From NCBI GenBank assembly GCA_045534575.1, contig JAZSJZ010000006.1:29720-93719 (forward strand): 64,000 nucleotides of DNA. Direction: 5' to 3'. Positions 51,501 through 58,235 of this stretch are shown here, piece by piece. This DNA is from UBA4636 sp045534575 (lineage in GTDB: Bacteria; Bacillota; Clostridia; Christensenellales; Borkfalkiaceae). Both the position numbers and the translations under genes were made by a program. A model generated the notes under the pieces. The model did no database searches, was not told the DNA's origin, and saw only the letters and a program-made list of their open reading frames with translations. Numbering within the stretch: the stretch's first letter is position 1; the number at the start of each line of letters is the position of its first letter.

Positions 51501-52040
51501 ATACCATCCAGTAACGTTTGAGAGAGAATCAACAATTGTGGACTGACTGCTTAAGTTTGCAATTGTTGCTGCGGTAGTAATGGAAAAGGATGTTGGTGTT
51601 ACCGAATCCCAGTTAATAGTGTCCCCGATTGTAAAATCACTTTTTGATGTAATGCCGCCAATAGATGTTTTTTCAGTAGTAACGTGGTAGAGCGTTACAT
51701 ATCTTGCACCAGTGCTATTTGCATTCCATAAAAGTTCTATGTTTGATTTTGCTTCGAGTTTAATAACGAATAAACCTCTGTTAGCATCGGCACGGTAGCC
51801 TAATTTTTTTCCAGCTGTTCCTCTAGATACAGTATTACCATCTGCAATTATCACAAGGTTGTTCGAAATTTTTGAAAAACTATTTGAACTAATATCTCCG
51901 CCGGTATCAAAAGTAATAGTTGTAACATTTCCTTCGTCAGCAATAACGTTGGTTACGCTAAAAACACCAATTGTTAAGGTGAATAACATCGCAACGAATA
52001 ATGCTAGAATAATTTTTCTTTTAGTTGAAATGGTTGTCAT
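48558..52040 (-). CDS. Secreted multidomain GH105-type unsaturated rhamnogalacturonyl hydrolase
   Basis: 1160 residues. Order: signal peptide (1-34); beta-sandwich-like domain (about 35-220) ending YSIAITALEGD; Pro-Glu linker (222-243); InlB-type B-repeats (244-490); (alpha/alpha)6 GH105/GH88-like domain (about 490-873); further B-repeats and a C-terminal beta domain ending in HKEIFNKYGAQID. The GH105 catalytic Asp lies in QVWLDGMYMY (Asp635), and FWLRSMGWLVMSLADVIEYF matches the conserved family segment. Such enzymes remove the unsaturated uronyl residue left by pectate or rhamnogalacturonan lyases, which fits the PL9 gene. Secreted placement and B-repeats suggest cell-surface exposure. Confidence 0.85.
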   Translation of the reverse strand: MTTISTKRKIILALFVAMLFTLTIGVFSVTNVIADEGNVTTITFDTGGDISSNSFSKISNNLVIIADGNTVSRGTAGKKLGYRADANRGLFVIKLEAKSNIELLWNANSTGARYVTLYHVTTEKTSIGGITSKSDFTIGDTINWDSVTPTSFSITTAATIANLSSQSTIVDSLSNVTGWYLKSGGGLKLTCSELDAGYYVIKGTGSESYLYSIAITALEGDVAPEPEPEPEPEPEPEPEPEPTPTTYSLTYDDNISSSDSTIALPENAIELNDGETLTIGSATRFGYDFLGWSLTAGGTSVDVEENSVLTANEEVFGTSKKLTLYAVWKIHNHSIFYELNDGEVEGNLKNTADYGTKITLPTPTKENHTFTSWTGVYGDGQELSFSVSNGVYSFTMPDGEVTLTANFIYGKEQVIVTFMDQGKVYTTISVDKDSLVERPDDPTNENALYFGGWYTDNKKSTSKNKFDFDEDVVSNNTTLYSLWVTDVDSTSFQAYVDSLIDKTAQNITKNPAWNTESFKAQWNYIDGVFLNGVVNLYYATGNEKYKTFFLNFVTNYITAEGKFYNVSTAKPVTKEELDFICESKILFDAYELSHDEKYILAIENTLKLLKTFKTVTGSYGNYRHKSTYDEQVWLDGMYMYAPYLARYLSSTKADDSEFYALRRQYEFIDDKMQDDVTGLCYHGYSAKSISWRDPDNYCSKNFWLRSMGWLVMSLADVIEYFPEGQDRDYLIDFFQRLMDSLLAFKDPDTNMYYQVINFDSYINSSESDSGSSYRNYLEVSGSSMIAYALMKGGRLGYLQGSTDYVTEGRICFEGIYSHSFDSSSNKLYDICKSAGLSSDRDGSINYYLSESISSNEGKGVGPFILAFIEYTNPQPTTPITPDVRKKTATFTSEGKTIATANFYTGQTISKPSAIPTKAGDTFSHWSPYVLGEEFNFSTPIADNITFYAVWESQLNVETSITQFYPENSAFRAVNMFESNPETLGYTFIGWTNDFGATLYNVGDAVPQEGEYFALYSKITFLGGSIRLSGPSGTGVRFVFSISFYGIEQAPDLHSYASNIKVLFNIKTSQDNKFYAQNYVLDGNSIVVNAVINTKLDATTSQTDLARCQQTITATASLIFNNGKELSNGGERRICDIARGAYYLMGEIHKEIFNKYGAQID
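51313..51374 (-). repeat. Tandem repeats encoding the Pro-Glu linker
   Basis: GAACCAGAGCC-like units of 6 and 12 bases encode the (Pro-Glu)n linker of the GH105 protein. A coding microsatellite, prone to length change. Confidence 0.8.
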
Positions 52041-52052
52041 TTTAACCCCTTT

Positions 52053-52065
52053 GCCAAAATTTGGC
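52053..52065. promoter_or_regulatory. Inverted repeat in the GH105 leader
   Basis: GCCAAAATTTGGC, 13 bases before the ATG and overlapping the ribosome binding region. The 13-mer CTTTGCCAAAATT also occurs upstream of the PL9 gene (35489-35501). Confidence 0.35.
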
Positions 52066-52101
52066 TTTACGTAAATAACTGAAATTCTATCAGCACTAAT
52101 T

Positions 52102-52130
52102 AATATAACATAAAAAACTATTTATTACAA
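52102..52130 (-). promoter_or_regulatory. Promoter of the GH105 gene
   Basis: Minus strand TTGTAA (52130-52125), 17-base spacer, TATATT (52107-52102); same -10 and spacing as the PL6 gene promoter. Confidence 0.55.
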
Positions 52131-52229
52131 GTAATTTAAAACAAATGATTTAGTCAATTTTTGCAAAATCTAGGACTAGTTATGTTATTAACGCTTTAAA
52201 AATAGAGCATAAAAACTCGCTAAAAAACA

Positions 52230-52266
52230 AAAAACTAGCCGATAATCGCGTTATAGGCTAGTTTTT
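52230..52266 (-). terminator. Terminator of the GT4 gene containing a 19-base repeat
   Basis: AAAAACTAG / CTAGTTTTT stem capped by CCGATAATCGCGTTATAGG (52239-52257). Confidence 0.85.
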
Positions 52267-52305
52267 AAACTAAAATGAGTTTAATTTTAATTTGAAAGAA
52301 TAAGT

Positions 52306-53490
52306 TTATTTGTTAGCGTTTAACTTTTTATGTTCTTCGATTATTCTTTGGTAATCTTCAAGAAGAAGTTTAATGCTATCATCCCAGGTAAGGTAAAGTT
52401 CTTTTTGCGCGTTCATACTTACCTTTTGGTAAAGTTCTGGGTTATTAAAAATGCTTATTATTTTTTTAGCATACTCAGCGTGGTCGTTATCGCTCATGAA
52501 GGCGTTTTGGTCTTCAACACAAGAACTTGCGGTTTTGGCTTCTCTTATAAACAGTGTTGGAAGACCTTGGCTTGCCGCTTCAATTTGAACTAGCGAGTTA
52601 GCATCGTAAAGGGAAGGGAACAAGAATAAATCACTTGCGGAATATAATTTTTCAAGTTCGTGCCTATCTCGCACTTCGCCTAGTAGTATTACGTTGTTTT
52701 CAAGGTTGTTATCTTTTATTAGTTTTTTAAGATTGTTTAAATCAGAGCCAGTGCCAACAAAAATCATTTTAAACTCAAAGTTCTGCTGTTTTAAGTAGGC
52801 AAGAGCATTTATGATAAACGGAATATTTTTAATAAAGTTAATTCTACCAACAAAAAGGAAAAGTTTTTCGCTATCTAAAATTGCAAACTTTTGCCGAATT
52901 TCTTGCCTTGCTAAAGCCTTGTCTTGAACGGGCAAAAAATCGCTAGCGTTGTTTTTAACGCTATTTTTGACTTTCAAACCATATTCATTTACGTATAGCA
53001 AACGAATTCCTTCATTTACTGCCCAACACTCGTCGCACTTATTAAAAGTTTTCATAAGCTTTGCTAAAACAATATTGGTTAAAAAGTTTAGCTTAACGTT
53101 GAGTTTTATATCCTTTTTATATTGAGAATGAAGGGTGGCAACCACTGGAATATTTTTGCGCTTTGCATAATTTACGCCCATTGAACTAACGGCAAAAGGC
53201 GAATGAATATGAACTATATCAAACTGCTCGGCTTTTAAGTATTTTTTGAATTTTTTATCTAAATTAGGAGTTGGCGCAACGTAATCTAAAAAGAAGGGCT
53301 TAAACGACTTGCATCTCACAACTTTATAGTTATATTCATCCTTAAAATTCTTGTCAACAATGGGGCAAAAAACAGTAACGTCAGCCCAATTTTGCAATCT
53401 TTTTGCATAGTTATCCACAACCATTGACACACCGTCTATCATAGGAAAATATGTGTCAATAAACATTGCAATTTTAAGTCTTTTAAACAT
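52306..53490 (-). CDS. Family 4 glycosyltransferase
   Basis: 394 residues with a GT-B fold. The N-terminal acceptor domain begins KIAMFIDTYFPMIDGVSMVV, a pattern shared with glycolipid and phosphatidylinositol-type mannosyl- and glucosyltransferases. The donor domain has LFLFVGRINFIKNIPFII, FVGTGSDLNNLKKLI and FPSLYDANSLVQIEAASQGL, where the E-x7-E-like motif has Asp for the first Glu. It is likely to glycosylate a diacylglycerol or polyprenyl lipid; the acceptor is not certain. Confidence 0.86.
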   Translation of the reverse strand: MFKRLKIAMFIDTYFPMIDGVSMVVDNYAKRLQNWADVTVFCPIVDKNFKDEYNYKVVRCKSFKPFFLDYVAPTPNLDKKFKKYLKAEQFDIVHIHSPFAVSSMGVNYAKRKNIPVVATLHSQYKKDIKLNVKLNFLTNIVLAKLMKTFNKCDECWAVNEGIRLLYVNEYGLKVKNSVKNNASDFLPVQDKALARQEIRQKFAILDSEKLFLFVGRINFIKNIPFIINALAYLKQQNFEFKMIFVGTGSDLNNLKKLIKDNNLENNVILLGEVRDRHELEKLYSASDLFLFPSLYDANSLVQIEAASQGLPTLFIREAKTASSCVEDQNAFMSDNDHAEYAKKIISIFNNPELYQKVSMNAQKELYLTWDDSIKLLLEDYQRIIEEHKKLNANK

Positions 53491-53782
53491 TTTAGCACCC
53501 TTTTAGATTTTATAATTATAGTCTATCACACTTTTGTTTTATTTTCAAATGATTTTTTGCTTCTATACCAAACGCTTCCAATATAAATAAAATTTTAATC
53601 CAACTTTTTGTCTTATTTTGGCGAATATAAGAATTATTGTTCTTGTCCGAAATCGCAAGTTTCAAAATAATTAGCAATCGTTCAAGAAGAAATACCAACC
53701 ATAAATAACGCTTTATAATGCAGTTCGTTAAAGATTTTTTACAATGCTTATATTCTTATTTTATAAAGAACTAGCAACAAAA

Positions 53783-53815
53783 AAACTAGCCGATAATCGA
53801 GTTATAGGCTAGTTT
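53783..53815 (-). terminator. Terminator of the small foreign-looking gene, containing a 19-base repeat
   Basis: AAAACTAG / CTAGTTT stem capped by CCGATAATCGAGTTATAGG (53790-53808); nearly the same sequence as at 52230. Confidence 0.75.
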
Positions 53816-53825
53816 ATGCAAATTA

Positions 53826-54134
53826 TTAGTAGCGGATCACGTGAAAATGCCCTTTGATGGGAGGCGGATTGCCGAGTCCATCGGCGTATACGTTCATCCA
53901 TCCCTGCACACGGGAAAGAAACCTTTCCTTTGCGTCTTCCTGACTATACCTCGTGCTGTAAATTACAGGGTGGTAATACACATTTCCGCGAATGGTAAGC
54001 GAACCGCTCAATGTGTTGACCGAAACAGAAATATCGTGTGCGGCAAAAAGTGGGCTGTCACTGACCGTTTTGTCAACGGCGTTCATAACCGCCTTTTTCC
54101 ATTTACTTAAGTTTGAATCAAAGAAAAGTCCCAT
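53826..54134 (-). CDS. Hypothetical 102-residue protein of unusual base composition
   Basis: Begins GLFFDSNLSKWKKAVMNAVD and ends PPIKGHFHVIRY; a middle segment (ISVSVNTLSGSLTIRGNVYY) looks like beta strands, with no signal peptide. Not recognised. The local DNA is visibly more GC-rich than its neighbours and uses codons such as GCG, GCC and CGC more freely, suggesting recent acquisition. ATG at 54134 is chosen over one 12 bases upstream because GGAG is 8 bases before it. Confidence 0.6.
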   Translation of the reverse strand: MGLFFDSNLSKWKKAVMNAVDKTVSDSPLFAAHDISVSVNTLSGSLTIRGNVYYHPVIYSTRYSQEDAKERFLSRVQGWMNVYADGLGNPPPIKGHFHVIRY

Positions 54135-54313
54135 AGAAATCTCCAAATGCTTTGTGTGTTTTAACGGTTAAGGCTGTTGTATTTGTAACGCATTATAAAA
54201 CAATCAGCGAAAAAAGTCAATTGGAATACACAAATTCAATCGAACACATTTTTTAAAAATGCAATTTTAAGGAACAAAAAAAGAAGAGGGCGAAAATTGC
54301 CGTCGCACGCCAA

Positions 54314-54385
54314 AAACGAAAAAGCGTCGAGGGAATTTGTGCGAGTAGTTCAGCGCACAACTCCGCTTGCCCTCGGCTTTCGTTT
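54314..54385. ncRNA. Long structured hairpin element, GC-rich
   Basis: Nested complementary arms: AAACGAAA / TTTCGTTT (54314-54321 with 54378-54385), GC / GC, CGAGGG / CCCTCG (54328-54333 with 54370-54375) and TTGTGCG / CGCACAA (54337-54343 with 54354-54360). The result is one 72-base extended stem in an otherwise gene-free 450-base gap. No Rfam-type family recognised; a structural RNA or a mobile-element end are the main options. RNA status is inferred. Confidence 0.4.
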
Positions 54386-54425
54386 CGGATTTGTGGTTTG
54401 CTTTATTTAGTTTTTGTTAAGGGGC

Positions 54426-54480
54426 GTGTGCTTGTCTCGGAGAGGCGTAGCCGAGCCGACTTGTATCAAGACAAGCACAC
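54426..54480. repeat. 12-base inverted repeat with GC-rich loop
   Basis: GTGTGCTTGTCT (54426-54437) and AGACAAGCACAC (54469-54480) are perfect complements, with a 31-base GC-rich insert that can itself fold (GGC-GTA-GCC). It lies 40 bases after the long hairpin and 107 bases before the Mrr-type gene. Confidence 0.6.
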
Positions 54481-54587
54481 ATGTTTAACACTCAATACTA
54501 TATCCTTTTAAGTCATATTTGCAAACAGTTGAATATTTTTTTACAATATGCTATGATATTATAAAAACATAAAGGTTTATTTTTCAT

Positions 54588-56096
54588 ATGATGAAATACA
54601 TTATTTTACTTGCGATACCGTGTATTTTTTTATTTTTTCTAGTAAGACATTTAATCAAAAAAAATGAAATAAATGAAGAAATACAAAAATTAAAAGCTAC
54701 TGTTGAAAATATTGTTTCTTGGGACTTGAATGAATATGTTAATAACTTGACTAATAAAGAAATCCCGAGAAGAGTAGAAGGTAAATATCTAAAACATATT
54801 TCTTTTGAAAGATCTTATTTTTACGACGGAACTTATGGCTTATTTTTCTATGAAGACATAATTTCAGTTGATGTGACAAGTTCATACTCTACTGTTTTTT
54901 ATGACACAGGCTCTATAAGTATAGTTATTTTGTCTAAAACTAAATTTGGTGACAATAAAAAAACTTCTTTTGGATTTGAATATAAATATTTAAGCTATGC
55001 AAAAGAATTTTATAAAATTATTCTAAACATAATAGCAATTGTGAAGAAAAGAAACGAAAGTAAAATTAATTCCGTTATAACTTCAATAGAAGAAAACAAA
55101 AAGTTTGAAAACATATTTAACCAAATAAAGAGCGGACAAATTAATATCGAGAAGTTTATTAATGAATATGAAAAAGATGTATTTCATTTAATAGAAAATT
55201 CCGAAAGCAAAAGTTTTGCTTTCTTTAATAATTCAATGTATGAGGCTTTATTTAAAGATAAGTTATCGCAAGAATTTGTTGCAAATGACGGATTCTATAC
55301 CGATGGATATGTTAGTAAGGATAAAGATATAGAAAATGCTTGTTTGTTTATTAAAGGTTTGCGAAAAAGAATAAAAAATTATTGGTCGGATAATGCAACC
55401 GTTGATACTATTGCATATTTCATTATTCGCAATTCGGTTATTAAATATTATAATAAATTTTATGAACTGAATTGTCGGTCGGAAAATATTGAAGATTTTT
55501 GTTCTTTATTATTAAAAATCCCAAAAGAAAACTATGGCGTATTTAAAATGGCATATGTGTGTAATTACATAACAAAAACAGATATATTTTTACCTGTTTA
55601 CACTACATATCACAATATTTCAGACAAAATTAAGGACAAGATGTTTGTTTTAGAGCAAGAAAAAAAAGAAAATGCTTTATTTACAAATTCTATTGACGAA
55701 AATAATAATGAAGATATTAAAAATTCTCAAAAACATTTATCTACTATTGAAATAATCGACCAAATGACAGGCGAAGAATTTGAACATTTTTTGGTTAAAC
55801 TATTTAACAAAGCAGGATATAATGCAGTTGCAACGCCATTGTCGGGCGATTTTGGTGTAGATATAATTGTTGAAAACGAACTTGTAAAAATCGGTGTTCA
55901 AGCAAAACGTTATTCCGATAGAGTTACAAACTCTGCTATCCAAGAAATTGTTGCAGGAATTAAGCACTATAATCTTGATAAAGGTATGGTTGTTACAAAT
56001 AACTACTTTACACGAGCAGCGAAAGAACTTGCGAAAGATAACAATATTGTTTTATGGGATAGAGATATTTTGATTGAAAAAATTTCAAAAGGATAA
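54588..56096 (+). CDS. Membrane-anchored Mrr-type restriction endonuclease
   Basis: 502 residues. An N-terminal membrane span (YIILLAIPCIFLFFLVRHLI) is followed by a helical region of about 370 residues without recognised domain. The C-terminal Mrr_cat (PD-(D/E)xK) domain begins MTGEEFEHFLVKLFNKAGY; its catalytic set is Asp421/Asp425 in GDFGVDIIVEN and Gln438-Ala-Lys440. Mrr-like enzymes typically cleave modified foreign DNA. The gene is very A/T-rich and opens a two-gene unit in accessory DNA. A membrane anchor suggests action on incoming DNA at the envelope. Confidence 0.82.
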   Translation: MMKYIILLAIPCIFLFFLVRHLIKKNEINEEIQKLKATVENIVSWDLNEYVNNLTNKEIPRRVEGKYLKHISFERSYFYDGTYGLFFYEDIISVDVTSSYSTVFYDTGSISIVILSKTKFGDNKKTSFGFEYKYLSYAKEFYKIILNIIAIVKKRNESKINSVITSIEENKKFENIFNQIKSGQINIEKFINEYEKDVFHLIENSESKSFAFFNNSMYEALFKDKLSQEFVANDGFYTDGYVSKDKDIENACLFIKGLRKRIKNYWSDNATVDTIAYFIIRNSVIKYYNKFYELNCRSENIEDFCSLLLKIPKENYGVFKMAYVCNYITKTDIFLPVYTTYHNISDKIKDKMFVLEQEKKENALFTNSIDENNNEDIKNSQKHLSTIEIIDQMTGEEFEHFLVKLFNKAGYNAVATPLSGDFGVDIIVENELVKIGVQAKRYSDRVTNSAIQEIVAGIKHYNLDKGMVVTNNYFTRAAKELAKDNNIVLWDRDILIEKISKG

Positions 56097-56099
56097 TAA

Positions 56100-56747
56100 A
56101 TGCAAAGCAAAAAGCACGATAGAAAAAAGCTAATAAAAGAACTTCAAGCAAAAATAATACTTTCAAATTGTTATAATGAAAGATATCCTCAAATTAATAA
56201 AATTGAAGAAAAACAAACGCCCGATTTGTTTGATAAAAATTTTAATGTTGGTGTAGAAGTTGTTTTGTCAACTAAACAAAAAATAGAGAACGAAATTGCT
56301 AGATGTAAAAATCCTAAAACAAACAACAAAAAGGAGATAGATGATTATCAAAAGTCATTAGAAGATGGACTGTTTTTGATAAGTTGTAAGAAAAAATTTG
56401 TAATCGCTACCTTTTGGCAAGATTATAAAGAGTTGTTAAATTCCTTTAAAAACAAGTTAATAAACTTAAACACTAAATATTTTAAATGTGGTTATAATGC
56501 ATATGATTTATATATAGATGCAGAAAAAGTTGGTTTAGATGATGACGAAATAGAAGTACTTTTGAAAGCAATGATTTTGACTCAAGAAAAAGAACAACAC
56601 AAATTTAGATATGTATATGTTCAATTTTTACCATATATATACTGTTTTGATTTGAAAAATAACGGGTGTGAACGTAGAATATTAAAACAAGAATTTTGCG
56701 ACAAATTAGATATATTGGTGAATAACGAATATAATTTTTCGTTGTGA
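56100..56747 (+). CDS. Hypothetical protein paired with the Mrr-type nuclease
   Basis: 215 residues, Lys-rich. The segment QTPDLFDKNFNVGVEVVLS (near residue 39-57) has the spacing PD-x9-ExV seen in some nuclease-fold proteins; the rest is helical and Lys/Asn-rich. No family recognised. It begins 3 bases after the nuclease stop codon with AAAGGATAA as the site, so the two are one operon. Confidence 0.65.
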   Translation: MQSKKHDRKKLIKELQAKIILSNCYNERYPQINKIEEKQTPDLFDKNFNVGVEVVLSTKQKIENEIARCKNPKTNNKKEIDDYQKSLEDGLFLISCKKKFVIATFWQDYKELLNSFKNKLINLNTKYFKCGYNAYDLYIDAEKVGLDDDEIEVLLKAMILTQEKEQHKFRYVYVQFLPYIYCFDLKNNGCERRILKQEFCDKLDILVNNEYNFSL

Positions 56748-56832
56748 GAAGGACTGGGCTTATACGATATGATGTAAAATTTTAAATGGGTGGGATTAAT
56801 TTCTCACCCTTTTTGTTTTTAAAATGAAAAAA

Positions 56833-56869
56833 GAACGTAAACTAAACCTTTTTTGGTTCATTTACGTTC
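56833..56869. terminator. Hairpin at the island junction
   Basis: GAACGTAAACTAAACC / GGTTCATTTACGTTC with one missing base, loop TTTTTT. It sits directly against the tRNA fragment. It may end the Mrr operon or be an element end. Confidence 0.5.
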
Positions 56870-56873
56870 AGTT

Positions 56874-56925
56874 TGGCACCCCTAATAGGAATCGAACCTA
56901 TAACTAGCCCTTAGGAGCACATCCG
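56874..56925 (-). other. 3' fragment of a tRNA-Arg(CCU) gene, probable attachment site
   Basis: Read on the minus strand it gives an anticodon loop CTCCTAA (anticodon CCT), the 3' anticodon stem AGGGC, variable loop TAGTT, T-arm ATAGG-TTCGATT-CCTAT, acceptor strand TAGGGGT, discriminator G and CCA. The 5' half is missing: the bases before the loop do not pair with AGGGC, and nothing upstream resembles a D-arm. This is the usual footprint of a tyrosine-recombinase element integrated in a tRNA gene. By geometry the intact tRNA should lie to the right, outside the window. Confidence 0.75.
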
Positions 56926-57171
56926 AACTGTTGATATGAATCTAAAATTTATAGATTAACCGTTAATTTATGGATTTTATGGATATTTTTCTTTCAATAA
57001 AATGGATGTTGTGAGAAATTATGGGCGTTTCAAAACAACTTTTATTCTAAAATTATTCCTATTTTATTCCAAATTACGCAAAATTTAATCTTGATAAAAA
57101 TATTTATGGAAAATAAATACATCTTGTTGAACGAAAAAATCTTCTAGAGAATATCCAAAAAAATCTTGGCA
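56926..57171. other. Non-coding spacer right of the tRNA fragment
   Basis: A/T-rich, no gene seen; it contains only the sequence leading to the small regulator. No integrase gene or second fragment copy was found here. Confidence 0.5.
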
Positions 57172-57193
57172 AACGCAAAGTTTTCCTTGCGTT
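57172..57193. promoter_or_regulatory. Inverted repeat overlapping the small regulator's -35
   Basis: AACGCAA-N8-TTGCGTT. The right arm is the -35 hexamer itself, so a bound protein would block the promoter. Confidence 0.5.
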
Positions 57194-57215
57194 ACGAATT
57201 AGTTTGTGGTATAAT
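57187..57215 (+). promoter_or_regulatory. Promoter of the small regulator gene
   Basis: TTGCGT (57187-57192), 17-base spacer, TATAAT (57210-57215). Confidence 0.6.
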
Positions 57216-57246
57216 GATATAAACTACAATATGGAGAATTGTAAAA

Positions 57247-57456
57247 ATGGCAGTTAGCTACAAAAAACTATGGAAACTTCTCATAGATAAAGACATGAAA
57301 AAAGAAGAATTACGTATCGCCGCAGGTATTTCAACTAACACTATGGCTAAGCTTGGAAAGAATGAGAATGTTAATACTGAAATGCTCGTAAAAATTTGCT
57401 CTGCTCTTAAATGCGATATAGCCGATATAATGGAAATTATTGAAACTGAAAAATAA
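57247..57456 (+). CDS. Small Cro/C1-type HTH regulator, probable RM controller
   Basis: 69 residues, all helix-turn-helix (KKEELRIAAGISTNTMAKLG with KNENVNTEMLVKICSALKCD). It is the size of restriction-modification controller (C) proteins and lies 71 bases upstream of a methyltransferase gene, with a palindrome in the gap. Likely represses or times expression of the following modification and restriction genes. Confidence 0.82.
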   Translation: MAVSYKKLWKLLIDKDMKKEELRIAAGISTNTMAKLGKNENVNTEMLVKICSALKCDIADIMEIIETEK

Positions 57457-57459
57457 AAT

Positions 57460-57480
57460 ATATGACAAATATTGTCATAT
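57460..57480. promoter_or_regulatory. Operator palindrome in front of the restriction-modification genes
   Basis: ATATGACAA-ATA-TTGTCATAT, a perfect 9-base inverted repeat with 3-base spacer. It overlaps the -35 hexamer TTGTCA (57472-57477). Confidence 0.65.
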
Positions 57481-57500
57481 TTACTATGTTATAATATAAC
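57472..57500 (+). promoter_or_regulatory. Promoter of the restriction-modification genes
   Basis: TTGTCA (57472-57477), 17-base spacer, TATAAC (57495-57500). A TATAAT 5 bases upstream is closer to consensus but has a poor -35. Confidence 0.5.
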
Positions 57501-57527
57501 CAATACAATTAATCGAGGATTATAGCA

Positions 57528-58235
57528 ATGGAAAAATTTATCTTTAAGAATTGTGATTACAAAGATTTATTAATAGAGTTAAAGGAAAAAAGTATTAAAA
57601 TTGATGCTGTTATTACAGACCCACCCTATGGAGTAAGTAGAAAACATCAACTTGGTTTTAGCAATATGGGTAGAGCCGGAATGGACTACGGCGAATGGGA
57701 TTATAACTTTGACCAAAAGGAATGGATTCGTTTATGTGCACCACTTATCAAAGATGGTGGCTCAATCATCGTTTTTAACGATTGGAAAAACTTCTCGTAT
57801 ATTGTAGAAGAACTTGATGAGCAAGGTTTTTCAATGAAAGATGTTATTCGTTGGGTTAAGCCTAATCCTATGCCAAGAAACACTTCAAGACGTTATGTCG
57901 GGGATTTTGAAATGGCGATTTGGGCAGTTAAAGACGGTGGAAAATGGACTTTCAATAAACCAAATTCTTCTTCATACCTTCGCCCTATCTATAAATGTGC
58001 AAGCGTAGGAAGTGGCGACAAACGTATTCACCCTACCCAAAAACCATTAAAACTAATTGAAGATATTATGAAAGTTCATACAAATGAAGGTGATATCGTT
58101 CTTGATCTATTTACAGGCTCAGGTACAACTGCTGAAGCTTGTTTAAAAAACAATAGAATTTTCATAGGTTCTGAATTAGACGAAAATTACTATAAAAAAG
58201 CATTAGAGAGGCTTAAATGTTATATTCCCCAATAA
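57528..58235 (+). CDS. DNA methyltransferase (N6-adenine/N4-cytosine type, beta order)
   Basis: 235 residues. Catalytic motif IV DPPY at 31-34, target-recognition region in the middle (GRAGMDYGEWDYNFDQKEWI to KPNPMPRNTSRRYVGDFEMA), and the SAM-binding motif VLDLFTGSGTTAEA near residue 195-208. Motif IV before motif I marks the beta class. It is one of two methyltransferases in this operon, as expected when each strand of an asymmetric site needs its own enzyme. Its 3' end overlaps the next gene by 19 bases. Confidence 0.9.
   Translation: MEKFIFKNCDYKDLLIELKEKSIKIDAVITDPPYGVSRKHQLGFSNMGRAGMDYGEWDYNFDQKEWIRLCAPLIKDGGSIIVFNDWKNFSYIVEELDEQGFSMKDVIRWVKPNPMPRNTSRRYVGDFEMAIWAVKDGGKWTFNKPNSSSYLRPIYKCASVGSGDKRIHPTQKPLKLIEDIMKVHTNEGDIVLDLFTGSGTTAEACLKNNRIFIGSELDENYYKKALERLKCYIPQ

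Noticed and set aside
53516..53698. Minus-strand 60-codon frame upstream of the GT4 gene
   Set aside because: No ribosome binding site, low-complexity Lys/Ile composition, and it occupies the region expected to hold the GT4 promoter.
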